Assembly (NCBI GenBank): GCA_905612265.1
Contig: CAJQRI010000052.1
Span: forward strand, 1-33,698
DNA from: an uncultured Nitrospinota bacterium
Lineage (GTDB): Bacteria > Nitrospinota > Nitrospinia > Nitrospinales > VA-1
DNA length: 33,698 bases
Direction: 5' to 3'
Notes under the pieces: generated by a model
What the model saw: the letters and a program-made list of their open reading frames with translations, nothing else
The model's database searches: none
What the model was told of the DNA's origin: nothing
Position numbers and translations under genes: made by a program
In this document: positions 19,042-28,498 of the stretch, one piece after another
Position numbering within the stretch: position 1 is the first letter of the stretch
Layout: each line of letters opens with the position of its first letter

Positions 19042-19394
19042 TTTGTTTTTATACCTCCTAATTTTGAAGCCCATACCGAAGTCATAAACAGGTGTTCTTA
19101 AACCTTTGGGTGCAATAATATTTCTCAAGTCTTATTCAGTCAACAACCAAGATAATTCCATCAAAGCCCAATTTATTCAGATATTTGCCTAATGAGGGGT
19201 TCATATTCCCACGAATATAAGATACAATGTGCCCTTAAATATACATAATTAGAACTGAAGAGACCTTTTCAATAAGTGAAATCATAAGTTCGCTTGCACA
19301 GCAAATATATTTTATAAGTCCAATTTGACTTATTATTTGCACTAGTCTCGCAAGTTTTTCCAAACCGTAAAAACTTTCAGAAAAAACAAAATTT

Positions 19395-19973
19395 ATGGCT
19401 CGAAAATCTAAATATAATCTAGTTTGGATGGACTTGGAAATGACTGGCCTTGATGTAGAAAAAGAAGTCATCATTGAAGTTGCCACTCTGATTACTGACA
19501 GCGAATTGAATATTCTGGAAGAAGGACCCTGCATCGCCATTCACCAACGCGATGAAAACCTGGACAAAATGGATGACTGGAATACCAAGCATCACAACGC
19601 ATCGGGACTGGTGAAGCGAGTTCGCGAATCTTTGATAGATCAAAAGGAAGCTGAAAAAAGGACCTTAGAGTTTATTAATAAATACTGTCCTAAAGATACG
19701 TCCCCCTTATGCGGAAACTCTATTAATCAGGACCGTAAATTTCTGGGCAAGTATATGCAGGATCTGCATAATCACTTGCATTATAGAAGTATTGACGTAA
19801 CCTCTGTCAAAGAACTCGTAACACGCTGGTACCCGGACGGCCCAAAATTTCCCAAGAAAAGCAACGAGCACATGGCACTCACAGATATTCGAGAATCCTT
19901 AAAAGAACTTGTCTTTTATCGTCAACATTATTTCATCGGTCGTGAAGCTAGTGTCGCCCAACCCATAACTTAG
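19395..19973 (+). CDS. orn: Oligoribonuclease (DEDDh exonuclease)
   Basis: 'NLVWMDLEMTGLDVEKEVIIEVATLITDSELNILEEGPCIAIHQ', 'PLCGNSINQDRKFLGKYM', 'YRSIDVTSVKEL'. Confidence 0.95.
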   Translation: MARKSKYNLVWMDLEMTGLDVEKEVIIEVATLITDSELNILEEGPCIAIHQRDENLDKMDDWNTKHHNASGLVKRVRESLIDQKEAEKRTLEFINKYCPKDTSPLCGNSINQDRKFLGKYMQDLHNHLHYRSIDVTSVKELVTRWYPDGPKFPKKSNEHMALTDIRESLKELVFYRQHYFIGREASVAQPIT

Positions 19974-19994
19974 TAACCCAAAAATATCCCTGTT

Positions 19995-20264
19995 ATGAAT
20001 AAAGGTGCTATTATCACACTAGTATTTCTCGCGTTTGTTGCGAGTATTTCCATTGACCTTCTATGGACCGGTAATAAATATCAATGTGAAGTCTGCATCA
20101 AATACAAAGACCAAATCGTATGTCAAGAGGTAAAAGGCATGGCTAAGGACGATACTATCATGACAGGCATGAGCACCGCCTGCGCCAAAGTGGCGAACGG
20201 AATGACAGAGTCCATAGAATGCCAGGCTCAGCCTCTTGAAAAAATGGAGTGCAAAGAGATTTAA
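19995..20264 (+). CDS. Small single-TM/exported Cys-containing hypothetical protein
   Basis: 89 aa, N-terminal hydrophobic segment then 'YQCEVCIKYKDQIVCQEVKG...TACAKVANGMTESIECQAQPLEKMECKEI'. Confidence 0.55.
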   Translation: MNKGAIITLVFLAFVASISIDLLWTGNKYQCEVCIKYKDQIVCQEVKGMAKDDTIMTGMSTACAKVANGMTESIECQAQPLEKMECKEI

Positions 20265-20388
20265 ACATATCTCCACACCACAAACCAATAGAGATAGCAA
20301 TTTTGAAGCCTCAAACCATCCCCCCATTCCTCTTACAAGCTCTTCGTTCCTAATTTTAATCCTTTTTTTGAACTCGTATTAATTTGTT

Positions 20389-20688
20389 TCATTCCTTCCA
20401 ATGTCCGGATCGCCGCCTATTTTATAAACCTTATGCCGGTCGGGGCTTTTAATAGATTTTTGGTTCGTTGGTAACGCCAGTTCCGCTTTTTTTTGGGAAT
20501 GTTAATTTCGTATATTTTGTTCAGCTCAGCAGGAGCCCATAACTTCTCTGGGCTATAACCTTATCGGGGCTATTTGCGGGGGATTGTTAAAATACAGCTC
20601 AATGGCGCTTGGCACTAAAAACTTATGCCTATTGGCATTGGTGCTTTATATCCTGGTTTTTCTGGTTCATGGCCGTAAAAATAATTAA
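20389..20688 (+). pseudogene. C-terminal remnant of a multi-TM (spermidine-synthase-like) membrane protein
   Basis: Frame-shifted readings 'NVRIAAYFINLMPVGAFNRFLVRW*RQFRFFLGMLISYILFSSA' then 'QQEPITSLGYNLIGAICGGLLKYSSMALGTKNLCLLALVLYILVFLVHGRKNN*'. Confidence 0.5.
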
Positions 20689-21389
20689 GTACAAATCAAG
20701 TCATACACTTCTTGATATTTTTCTTCCACATTACCCATGTTAAAGCGAAAACGATCTTTATCCATTTTTTCATTGGTATCCCAATGCCATAGGCGGCATC
20801 CATCAGGACTGATTTCGTCGCCAAGAAGAACTTCACCATTATGTCGACCAAACTCTACTTTAAAATCCACCAGACGAATATTTCGTTCCTTAAAAAATTT
20901 CATCATAAGGTTATTGATTTTGAGTCCTTCTGATTTTAATATCTCAACCTCTTCCTTAGTGGCCCATCCAAAAACATCGACATGACATTCATTGATCATG
21001 GGGTCACCTAGAGGATCGCTTTTATAAAAAAATTCCAGAATTGGTTTTTCCATCACCCTTCCTTCTTCAATACCCAGCCTTTTGCACAAACTACCGGCCG
21101 CGATATTACGGAGTACCACTTCTACAGGAATGATATCCAACTTTTTCACCAGCATTTCCCGGTCGCTAAGATTTTTAATGAAATGGGTTTTGATGCCCTC
21201 ACCTTCCAAATATTCAAAAATTTTGCTCGACATATGGTTGTTCATCACCCCTTTATCAACAATGGTTCCTTTTTTCTTTCCATCGAAAGCCGAAGCATCA
21301 TCCTTGAAATACTGAACTAACAAATCTGGATCAGAAGTGTTGTAAAGGATTTTGGCCTTCCCTTCATAAAGCTTTTCTAGTCGTTCCAT
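20685..21389 (-). CDS. purC: Phosphoribosylaminoimidazole-succinocarboxamide synthase
   Basis: 'LYEGKAKILYNTSDPDLLVQYFKDDASAFDGKKKG', 'VEVVLRNIAAGSLCKRLG', 'LVDFKVEFGR...LGDEISPDGCRLW'. Confidence 0.96.
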   Translation of the reverse strand: MERLEKLYEGKAKILYNTSDPDLLVQYFKDDASAFDGKKKGTIVDKGVMNNHMSSKIFEYLEGEGIKTHFIKNLSDREMLVKKLDIIPVEVVLRNIAAGSLCKRLGIEEGRVMEKPILEFFYKSDPLGDPMINECHVDVFGWATKEEVEILKSEGLKINNLMMKFFKERNIRLVDFKVEFGRHNGEVLLGDEISPDGCRLWHWDTNEKMDKDRFRFNMGNVEEKYQEVYDLICT

Positions 21390-21399
21390 AATTATTCTC

Positions 21400-22695
21400 T
21401 TATTTTGTAAAGACCCGTTTGAAAATCCGGTCTATATTTTTAAATTGGGTTTTTAATTTAAAAGTCTTATCAATCTCGGTAGCAGATAAGAGTTTCATTA
21501 TTGCCTTATCTTTTTTCAACAGCTTTAAAAAATTTTTTCCCGTCGTCCAGCTTTGCATGGCATTTTTCTGCACCAGTTTATAAGCTTCTTCCCGGGTGAT
21601 GCCCTTCCTCACCAAAGCAAGTAAAACACTCTGCGAATAAATCAGACCGCCTGTTTTTTCCAGATTGCGCATCATATTATCTGGATAGACTATTAGACCA
21701 TCTATCAGCTTTGTCATTTTTCTCAACATATAATGGATCAAAATTGTACTGTCCGGCCCAATCACCCGTTCTACGGAAGAATGACTGATATCCCGTTCGT
21801 GCCAAAGCGGAATGTTTTCCATTGCCGCGAAAGCGTTTGCTCGCACTACTCTGGCCAAGCCAGACATTTGCTCAGAAACTATCGGGTTGCGCTTGTGCGG
21901 CATAGCCGATGACCCTTTTTGTCCTTTAGAGAAAAACTCTTCCGCCTCTAAAACTTCCGTTCTTTGCAGGTGACGAATTTCAGTAGCGATTTTATCAATG
22001 GTTCCGGCAATAATAGCTAAAGTTGAAAAAAATTCAGCGTGCCTATCGCGCTGAATCACCTGGCTTGATACTGGAGCAGGTTTTAATCCAAGTTTGGCAC
22101 AGACATATTCTTCAACATCCGGGTCGATACAGGAGAAAGTCCCTACCGCTCCTGAAATTTGCCCATAGGAAATAGTTTTCCTGGCTCGTTTGAGTCGGTC
22201 TATATTGCGTTTAATTTCTTCATACCAATTGGCAATTTTTAAGCCAAAGGTCAAGGGCTCTGCATGGATGCCATGAGACCGCCCAATAGTAGGCGTGAGC
22301 TTATGCTTCTTTGCCTGCCTTTCCAAAACAACTTTAAATACCGTGAGCTCTTTCAAAATCAAGGTTGCAGACTGCTTCATCTGAACCGCCAAAGCGGTAT
22401 CCAGAACATCGGAAGAAGTCATTCCCATATGCATGTATCTTGCAGATTCGCCAACATGCTCCGCCACGCAGGTTAAAAATGCGATGACATCATGTTTGAC
22501 TTCCCGTTCAATTTCATCAATACGCTCCACATTGAATTGGGATTTTGTTTGAATGTCTTTCAAGGCGGATTTGGGTATTTCTCCCCTTTTAGCCATAGCT
22601 TCGCAAGCAAGAACTTCTATTTCCAACCAGATTTTAAATTTGTTTTCCGGCTCCCAAATGGTCGCCATTTCAGGCAATGAATATCGTGGTATCAA
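21400..22695 (-). CDS. purB: Adenylosuccinate lyase
   Basis: 'MIPRYSLPEMATIWEPENKFKIWLEIE', 'MGMTSSDVLDTALAVQ', 'KGQKGSSAMPHKRNPIVSEQMSGLARV'. Confidence 0.96.
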   Translation of the reverse strand: MIPRYSLPEMATIWEPENKFKIWLEIEVLACEAMAKRGEIPKSALKDIQTKSQFNVERIDEIEREVKHDVIAFLTCVAEHVGESARYMHMGMTSSDVLDTALAVQMKQSATLILKELTVFKVVLERQAKKHKLTPTIGRSHGIHAEPLTFGLKIANWYEEIKRNIDRLKRARKTISYGQISGAVGTFSCIDPDVEEYVCAKLGLKPAPVSSQVIQRDRHAEFFSTLAIIAGTIDKIATEIRHLQRTEVLEAEEFFSKGQKGSSAMPHKRNPIVSEQMSGLARVVRANAFAAMENIPLWHERDISHSSVERVIGPDSTILIHYMLRKMTKLIDGLIVYPDNMMRNLEKTGGLIYSQSVLLALVRKGITREEAYKLVQKNAMQSWTTGKNFLKLLKKDKAIMKLLSATEIDKTFKLKTQFKNIDRIFKRVFTK

Positions 22696-22820
22696 AGTTT
22701 AGTTTCCTTGAATAATGAGTCGAATGTCAAAGTTCATGTTGAATAAATACATGATAATTCTTTATTATAGTAGAAATATTTTTGCCATATCTTAAACGCT
22801 ATTGCCCGGTAAATCAATAA

Positions 22821-23318
22821 ATGAACTCAACTGTTGAAGTCTGCTTTGTATGTCTTGGAAATATTTGCCGTTCCCCGCTTGCTCAAGGTGTTTTTGAGGC
22901 CCTTGTCAAGGAAGAGGGGCTTCAAGAACGTATCATTATAAGCTCCGCCGGAGTTAGCGGCTGGCATGTGGGAAATCCTCCAGATGCCAGAATGCTACAA
23001 ACCGCGCGTGACCATGGTATTCATCTAAATAGCCGGGCACGCCAATTTCAGAGTTCCGATTTTGAACAAATGGATCTGGTACTTGCCATGGACCACAGTA
23101 ACCTGAGTGCCCTAAACCAAATGAGCGCTGAACCAGAACTTCAGGACAAACTTTTTCTATTTCGTTCTTTCGACCCCCAACACAACAATGACCTCGAAGT
23201 TCCCGACCCCTATTATGGAGGCGGCAAAGGTTTTGAAACGGTGTATCAGATCGTTGATCGGACCTGCCCAAATGTTCTCGACCATTTAAAAGCGCAGCTT
23301 GCAAAAAAACATGAATGA
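22821..23318 (+). CDS. Low-molecular-weight protein tyrosine phosphatase
   Basis: 'VCFVCLGNICRSPLAQGVFEALV' P-loop and 'VPDPYYGGGKGFETVYQIV'. Confidence 0.93.
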   Translation: MNSTVEVCFVCLGNICRSPLAQGVFEALVKEEGLQERIIISSAGVSGWHVGNPPDARMLQTARDHGIHLNSRARQFQSSDFEQMDLVLAMDHSNLSALNQMSAEPELQDKLFLFRSFDPQHNNDLEVPDPYYGGGKGFETVYQIVDRTCPNVLDHLKAQLAKKHE

Positions 23319-24192
23319 AGAAATCTGTAAACTTCTGAAACCCATTTTTGGGCAGGAGGTGAAAGTGCAATCCTCACCTCAAACCGAGGGCGGATGTATT
23401 AATCAGACCCACATTCTGCATTTGACCAATGGTAAACGGGTTTTTTTAAAGCATAATTCTCACCCTGCGCCAGATTTTTTTGCCGCAGAAGCGAAAGGGC
23501 TTAAACTTCTAACTCAGGCAGACAAGGGACCTAGAATTCCAAAATTTCTGGCTTTGCAGGATTCCCCAACTCCATCTTTTATCATTCTGGAGTATATTGA
23601 AAAATCTTCTCCTGCTTCCGATTTTCTCGTTCGCTTTGCCCAATCACTGGCAGAGCTTCACCACAATACCCATCATAGTTTCGGACTCGACCACGATAAT
23701 TATATTGGCAGTACTCCGCAGAAAAACACCTACGATAATAATGGTATTCATTTTTTCCGCGACCATAGATTGCGATACCAGCAGGAGCTTGCAAGAATAT
23801 CCGGAAAACTACCCAGCGCCACCGATAAAAACCTCAGTAAACTGTGTGATCGGATTGAGAACTATCTCGATATTACGGGAGAAAAACCCGCCTTACTTCA
23901 CGGTGATCTATGGTCGGGGAATTATTTTTCTGACCGGGACCACAGCCCATGTATTTTTGATCCAGCAGTTTATTTTGGATTGCGCGAGGCCGATCTGGCC
24001 ATGACTGAACTTTTTGGCAGGCTGCCGCAACAGTTTTATGATGCTTACCATGAGGCGTTCCCGCTAAACCCGGGATATAATGAAAGAAAAGACTTGTATA
24101 ACCTGTACCACCTGTTAAACCACCTGAATCTTTTTGGCAGTTCTTACCTGGGATCTGTAGAGCAGGTAATTCGAAAGTATATTAAGAGCTAA
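23299..24192 (+). CDS. Fructosamine kinase / ketosamine-3-kinase-like protein
   Basis: 'GGCINQTHILHLTNGKRVFLKHN', 'DNYIGSTPQKN', 'LLHGDLWSGNYFSD', 'IFDPAVYFGLREADLAMTELFG'; overlaps upstream phosphatase. Confidence 0.92.
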   Translation: MQKNMNEEICKLLKPIFGQEVKVQSSPQTEGGCINQTHILHLTNGKRVFLKHNSHPAPDFFAAEAKGLKLLTQADKGPRIPKFLALQDSPTPSFIILEYIEKSSPASDFLVRFAQSLAELHHNTHHSFGLDHDNYIGSTPQKNTYDNNGIHFFRDHRLRYQQELARISGKLPSATDKNLSKLCDRIENYLDITGEKPALLHGDLWSGNYFSDRDHSPCIFDPAVYFGLREADLAMTELFGRLPQQFYDAYHEAFPLNPGYNERKDLYNLYHLLNHLNLFGSSYLGSVEQVIRKYIKS

Positions 24193-24256
24193 CGACCTCC
24201 TTGACCTTAACTCAGGCGGTAGACATACTGTCCTAACTCCCTCGCCGATTCAACGG

Positions 24257-25018
24257 TTAGAATCCACCTCCAATTTTGGCGATGAATGTTTGTAATTCCC
24301 TTTCGATAGGACCATCCCAGTTTTTTATCTCATTGTTTAGCGTTGAGAGCACGGCTTTTCCTTCACTGATTTCAAGTGCGCTGGCAATACTGACAAGGAT
24401 TCTCGAACCATACTTTTCTATCAGGCCATGTTCTTCAGCAGCACGAAAAGCCATTTCAGACCCCAATATCATTGCCCAGGCCTCAATGACAGTGACTTGA
24501 GTTGATTCTCTGTAGCGCAGAGAATCCAATCCCTCTATATAGGTTTCTGCATCAATCTGGCCTGATTCAAATTTATCTATTAACTGCTTCAGGTTTTCCT
24601 CTTTTGATTCAACCTTATTGAATATATATTCGAAAAATTTTGCTTCCGATTTTTTCAACTCGACTATATTCCAAGGACAATAAAACACAACTTCCTCACC
24701 GGCACCAGATTTTCGATTCTCTCTTTCAATTTTATAGATGCATTTAGGGCATCTCCCGCCTGCGTCATGGTTGAACTCGCCTCCACATTTGCAGGTTGCC
24801 AGCACACTTTGCATAGCCAGGGCCAGAGATTCTCCTCTTAAACCTAACACTTCACGAAAAGCAACTCGTACTGGGTTGCTACGTGAAATTGAGAGATATT
24901 CAACGCACGAGGAACAATATATCAGATAGGCGTTTTCCTCTTCCTTTGGACCAGTCACCGGCTCAAAAGCCTCCGGGCAGAGTGTGCATTGAACTTCTTT
25001 CTGAAATGTATCAACCAT
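24257..25018 (-). CDS. Uncharacterised multi-zinc-ribbon protein, 253 aa
   Basis: Cys pairs CTLC, CSSC, CKC, CPKC in the N-terminal half; helical C-terminal half; no recognised family. Confidence 0.6.
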   Translation of the reverse strand: MVDTFQKEVQCTLCPEAFEPVTGPKEEENAYLIYCSSCVEYLSISRSNPVRVAFREVLGLRGESLALAMQSVLATCKCGGEFNHDAGGRCPKCIYKIERENRKSGAGEEVVFYCPWNIVELKKSEAKFFEYIFNKVESKEENLKQLIDKFESGQIDAETYIEGLDSLRYRESTQVTVIEAWAMILGSEMAFRAAEEHGLIEKYGSRILVSIASALEISEGKAVLSTLNNEIKNWDGPIERELQTFIAKIGGGF

Positions 25019-25124
25019 CTACTTATTCCTCAGCAGAGTATTTATGAATTTAAGGCAAACTCCCTTATGTTGCTTAGATGATGGAGAGTTGGCCCTGGTT
25101 CTAAAATTTACCGGCCCTTTAGAA

Positions 25125-25157
25125 TAAAAAAAACCCATGGCCTAAAAGGCCATGGGT
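25125..25157 (-). terminator. Rho-independent terminator for the oxidoreductase operon
   Basis: Perfect 10-bp stem ACCCATGGCC-TAAAA-GGCCATGGGT with T-run on the minus strand. Confidence 0.88.
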
Positions 25158-25177
25158 CCAAATACTTTTTCGGGTCT

Positions 25178-25459
25178 TTAATTAGAGTAAGCCTGACCTA
25201 GTGCTGCTGCTTCACCTGCCGCACCACCCATAACAACCTGCCCCGTAGTCGGGTCCACAGGAAACATGGTAATGGCATTATGGGTGCTACACACCACTTT
25301 ACAAAGGTCGCATCCTTTGCATCGAGGCTCGATAACTATGGCTTTTTTTGTAGACTCATCAAACATAATCGTGTCTGCTTCAGGACAATACATGATGCAC
25401 AGTCGGCAACCTTTTTCAGCTATACATTTTTCATTATCTACCCATGCTATGTTATACAC
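25178..25459 (-). CDS. 2-oxoacid:ferredoxin oxidoreductase ferredoxin-like (delta) subunit
   Basis: Two Cys-rich clusters 'CIAEKGCRLCIMYCPEAD' and 'CKGCDLCKVVC'; end of a pyruvate/2-oxoacid oxidoreductase operon. Confidence 0.85.
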   Translation of the reverse strand: MYNIAWVDNEKCIAEKGCRLCIMYCPEADTIMFDESTKKAIVIEPRCKGCDLCKVVCSTHNAITMFPVDPTTGQVVMGGAAGEAAALGQAYSN

Positions 25460-25506
25460 TCGAAGATTCTCCTCAACTAAAAATAAAAAAGGTTACCACC
25501 TAACAA

Positions 25507-26190
25507 TCAGACCTCTACCAACTGCAGGTTCTGCGTTTTAGCCCACTCAGTAGCAATTTTATGTCCCTCAATGATGGTGTCATTATTTGCTTTCAGCAAC
25601 ATCTCTTTTTTTGCGTATTTCTTTTTAATCGCTTCATCAAGTGTAGCGGTACCACCTGAAGCGACATATCTTTTTCCAAAACGATCCTGAATAGCACCAT
25701 CCAACGATTTAAGAGTCACAATATTGGTAATACCTGCACATGCACCTATCATCGCCATATTGGTTGAAAGCTCAGTTTTGCCGATTTCCAGAGCCAGCTT
25801 GGTAGCATCATGATTGAATACTGCAACATTGAGATCATCCAGTGTTTTGCGATCTTCATCGCTCAGAAGATCAGCACTGGTGTTGATAATGACCAGGCCA
25901 TTCTCCTTGATCCCAGAGTAAAACGGAGCAGTATAACTTTTCTGCATGGTAATAACCTGAGGATGGAACACCATAATGACATCTGGAAATACCAGTTCCC
26001 CGCGGTCATAGATACGCTCTGTTCCAATTCTGGCATAACTTTCTGCAGGTGCTCCCCGCTTTTCAGCACCAAAGAAAGGGTTAGAGATAGAAAACTTCCC
26101 ATCCTTATTAGCAGCCATAGCCAGAAGATGTGCCGCTGTTACTGCCCCCTGACCCCCCAAACCTGAAATTCGGATATTCATCCTGCTCAT
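25507..26190 (-). CDS. 2-oxoacid:ferredoxin oxidoreductase gamma subunit
   Basis: 'IRISGLGGQGAVTAAHLLAMAANKDGKFSISNPFFGAEKRGAPAESYARI'. Confidence 0.93.
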   Translation of the reverse strand: MSRMNIRISGLGGQGAVTAAHLLAMAANKDGKFSISNPFFGAEKRGAPAESYARIGTERIYDRGELVFPDVIMVFHPQVITMQKSYTAPFYSGIKENGLVIINTSADLLSDEDRKTLDDLNVAVFNHDATKLALEIGKTELSTNMAMIGACAGITNIVTLKSLDGAIQDRFGKRYVASGGTATLDEAIKKKYAKKEMLLKANNDTIIEGHKIATEWAKTQNLQLVEV

Positions 26191-26210
26191 AACATTTCTA
26201 CTCCTATTTC

Positions 26211-27119
26211 TTAAGCGTTAACCAACTTTTTAGCTTCTTTAGCCGCTTTTTTTCTAATTTTGGTTTCTTCTTTGATAGAGTCCAAAAGTTTTTGAGCTTC
26301 ATCCGTTATGTATTCTTTCTGAACAAAACGACCGCCAATCTGTTCTGAATCTTTCATTTCATCCAGGCCTTCCATGCTCTGTTTACCAATCTCAAGAATA
26401 CAAGGAGTATATAGCTGAACAAACGTGGGTCCTATTTCGCGCGCCACAAGAACAGCATTTTTAATGACCTGCTCCACTCGATTGGGCTTGCTGACAGTCA
26501 AAACAGCCACGTAGGCACAGCCCGCTTCTCGAGCGATTTCTGCCAAACGTACTTTTTCGAAATTCTTACCTTTAGGCGCCATCTTGGCAACAAAGCCTTT
26601 CTGCATCAAGCCACTTTCCTGACCACCGGTATTTGCATAGAGCTCATTATCAAAACAAATGGTGGTGAATTTTTCCTGACGAAACCAAGACTGCATGGTC
26701 ATATCCAGCCCGATATCAACCGTAGCACCGTCACCAGCTAGAACCACAACATCTTTTTCAACACCAGGAAAACGACTCTTCAATGTTCGTTTCAAACCCG
26801 ATGCGATGGCATTTTGGTTGCCAAACAAAGAATGGATATTATGAACTGCAACATGTGGGAACACCAGACTGGTACAGCCTGTTGAACCCACAAATACCGT
26901 ATCTTCTGGTGCCGGCAAACTAGCCAGAATATATCGGAAAGCAATGGACTCAGGACAACCGGCGCATAAAGAATGCTGCTCAATCAACTCTTTGGAAGAA
27001 CCAATGTCCTTCCAACCGCGATCCTGATCACCATATGTCGCATTTTCAACTAATTCGTGATACTCCGGCGGCATAACATCAGCTAAGTCATCACATAAAA
27101 CAATTTTTTCCTTACTCAT
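26211..27119 (-). CDS. 2-oxoacid:ferredoxin oxidoreductase beta (TPP-binding) subunit
   Basis: 'LCAGCPESIAFRYIL', TPP motif 'VVVLAGDGATVDIGLDMTMQSWFRQEKFTTICFDNELYANTGGQ'. Confidence 0.94.
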   Translation of the reverse strand: MSKEKIVLCDDLADVMPPEYHELVENATYGDQDRGWKDIGSSKELIEQHSLCAGCPESIAFRYILASLPAPEDTVFVGSTGCTSLVFPHVAVHNIHSLFGNQNAIASGLKRTLKSRFPGVEKDVVVLAGDGATVDIGLDMTMQSWFRQEKFTTICFDNELYANTGGQESGLMQKGFVAKMAPKGKNFEKVRLAEIAREAGCAYVAVLTVSKPNRVEQVIKNAVLVAREIGPTFVQLYTPCILEIGKQSMEGLDEMKDSEQIGGRFVQKEYITDEAQKLLDSIKEETKIRKKAAKEAKKLVNA

Positions 27120-27177
27120 ATAATATCCCCTTAAATTTAATTCCCGTATGGGAAAAACTTAATTAATTTTAATTGAT

Positions 27178-28422
27178 CTAGCCTAGGGTCCCTCGAGCAG
27201 CGACCTCCATGCCCAGATGCTTTTTGATCTCTTCAACAATAACTTCTGAAGGCATGGTCATGCCGCCTGCAACATGCGGTCCGACATAAACCCTCTCGTT
27301 ATCCGGGATATTGGCCTTTATTTCACGGGCCAACCATCCAGCAACATTAAACTCAGGAACAAAAATATGCTTCGCATTCTTAGTCGCCCGTCGAATTTCT
27401 TCATATGGAAACGGACGAATTGTTTTAATTTTAACCAGTCCCACCTTAATGCCTTCTGCCTCAAGCAGACGAATGGCTTCGCGACTCTGCGAAACAGCCG
27501 TTCCAGAACCCACAATAAGAATCTCACGGTCTGTATTTTCTTCGTCAATCAAACCATCTAGAAGAGGAATGGTATGCTTGCGAGAACGCTCAACCGCTGC
27601 CTTGACCTCCTGCTGCCAGGAGGCATGGGTGGCATAACTGATGTAATTGGATTTCATAACAAACGGATCGCGCATCATACGGATCGGTGCGGTTTCCATA
27701 TCCATAACCGGCTGCGGATTTCTGTACGGATCATAAGGAGTCAGGCATAAATCTTCCGGCGGAAGATCAACCGTATCTTTGGTATGCGTTACAAAGAAGC
27801 CATCACAACAAACCGCAATGGGAACGTGGACATCAGGTTGCTCAGCAACAATGAAGCCCTTCAAAATATAATCAAATAAATCTTGAGCCGTTTCAGCGTG
27901 CCAAACTAGCATTCCCGTCTCAAGCAGATAATGCATTTCCAAAGTATCGGGCTGAATGCTGAGAGGAGAGTTAATTCCCCGGCAAGTCACGCAAACCTGA
28001 ATCGGCAATCTTGACCCCGCCCACATGGGGAAATTTTCCATAGCCCGCAAAGTTCCAGGGCCAGCAGTCGTGGTGAATACTCGGTGTCCGCCAAAGGCAG
28101 AACCCGCACATTGACCCATAACCGCAAATTCACTTTCGCCACGGAAATACTCATCCACATAACCTTCAGCATAGAGCTCGCCGATCAAAGCAGCCGCTTC
28201 ACTCTGAGGAGTAATTGGATAGGCAACAGAAGTCCCAACGCTGGCAACCTTAATAGCTGCTCGGATAACTTCACTACCCGTCATAAAGTTTGCGGTTTGT
28301 TTGGCCTTATAAAAGATATCGTTTACATCCGTATAGGTCTGACCCATCTTGTTTTTCTGACCCAGCTTCACATGCTGTGAAGCTATAATTTTTCTATTTT
28401 TTAGTTCAACTTGTTTATTCAT
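27178..28422 (-). CDS. 2-oxoacid:ferredoxin oxidoreductase alpha subunit
   Basis: 'MTGSEVIRAAIKVASVGTSVAYPITPQSEAAALIGE', 'TTTAGPGTLRAMENFPMWAG'. Confidence 0.94.
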   Translation of the reverse strand: MNKQVELKNRKIIASQHVKLGQKNKMGQTYTDVNDIFYKAKQTANFMTGSEVIRAAIKVASVGTSVAYPITPQSEAAALIGELYAEGYVDEYFRGESEFAVMGQCAGSAFGGHRVFTTTAGPGTLRAMENFPMWAGSRLPIQVCVTCRGINSPLSIQPDTLEMHYLLETGMLVWHAETAQDLFDYILKGFIVAEQPDVHVPIAVCCDGFFVTHTKDTVDLPPEDLCLTPYDPYRNPQPVMDMETAPIRMMRDPFVMKSNYISYATHASWQQEVKAAVERSRKHTIPLLDGLIDEENTDREILIVGSGTAVSQSREAIRLLEAEGIKVGLVKIKTIRPFPYEEIRRATKNAKHIFVPEFNVAGWLAREIKANIPDNERVYVGPHVAGGMTMPSEVIVEEIKKHLGMEVAARGTLG

Positions 28423-28498
28423 AAAATTAACTCCCGTATAAAGAGTACTTTGAGGTGATCAAAAAATTACTTTCAGTACTGATTTTTTGCTTTCATAT

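Noticed and set aside
22954-23370. 138-aa minus-strand ORF
   Set aside because: Antisense to the LMW phosphatase gene
23597-24004. 135-aa + strand ORF
   Set aside because: Alternate frame inside the fructosamine-kinase-like gene
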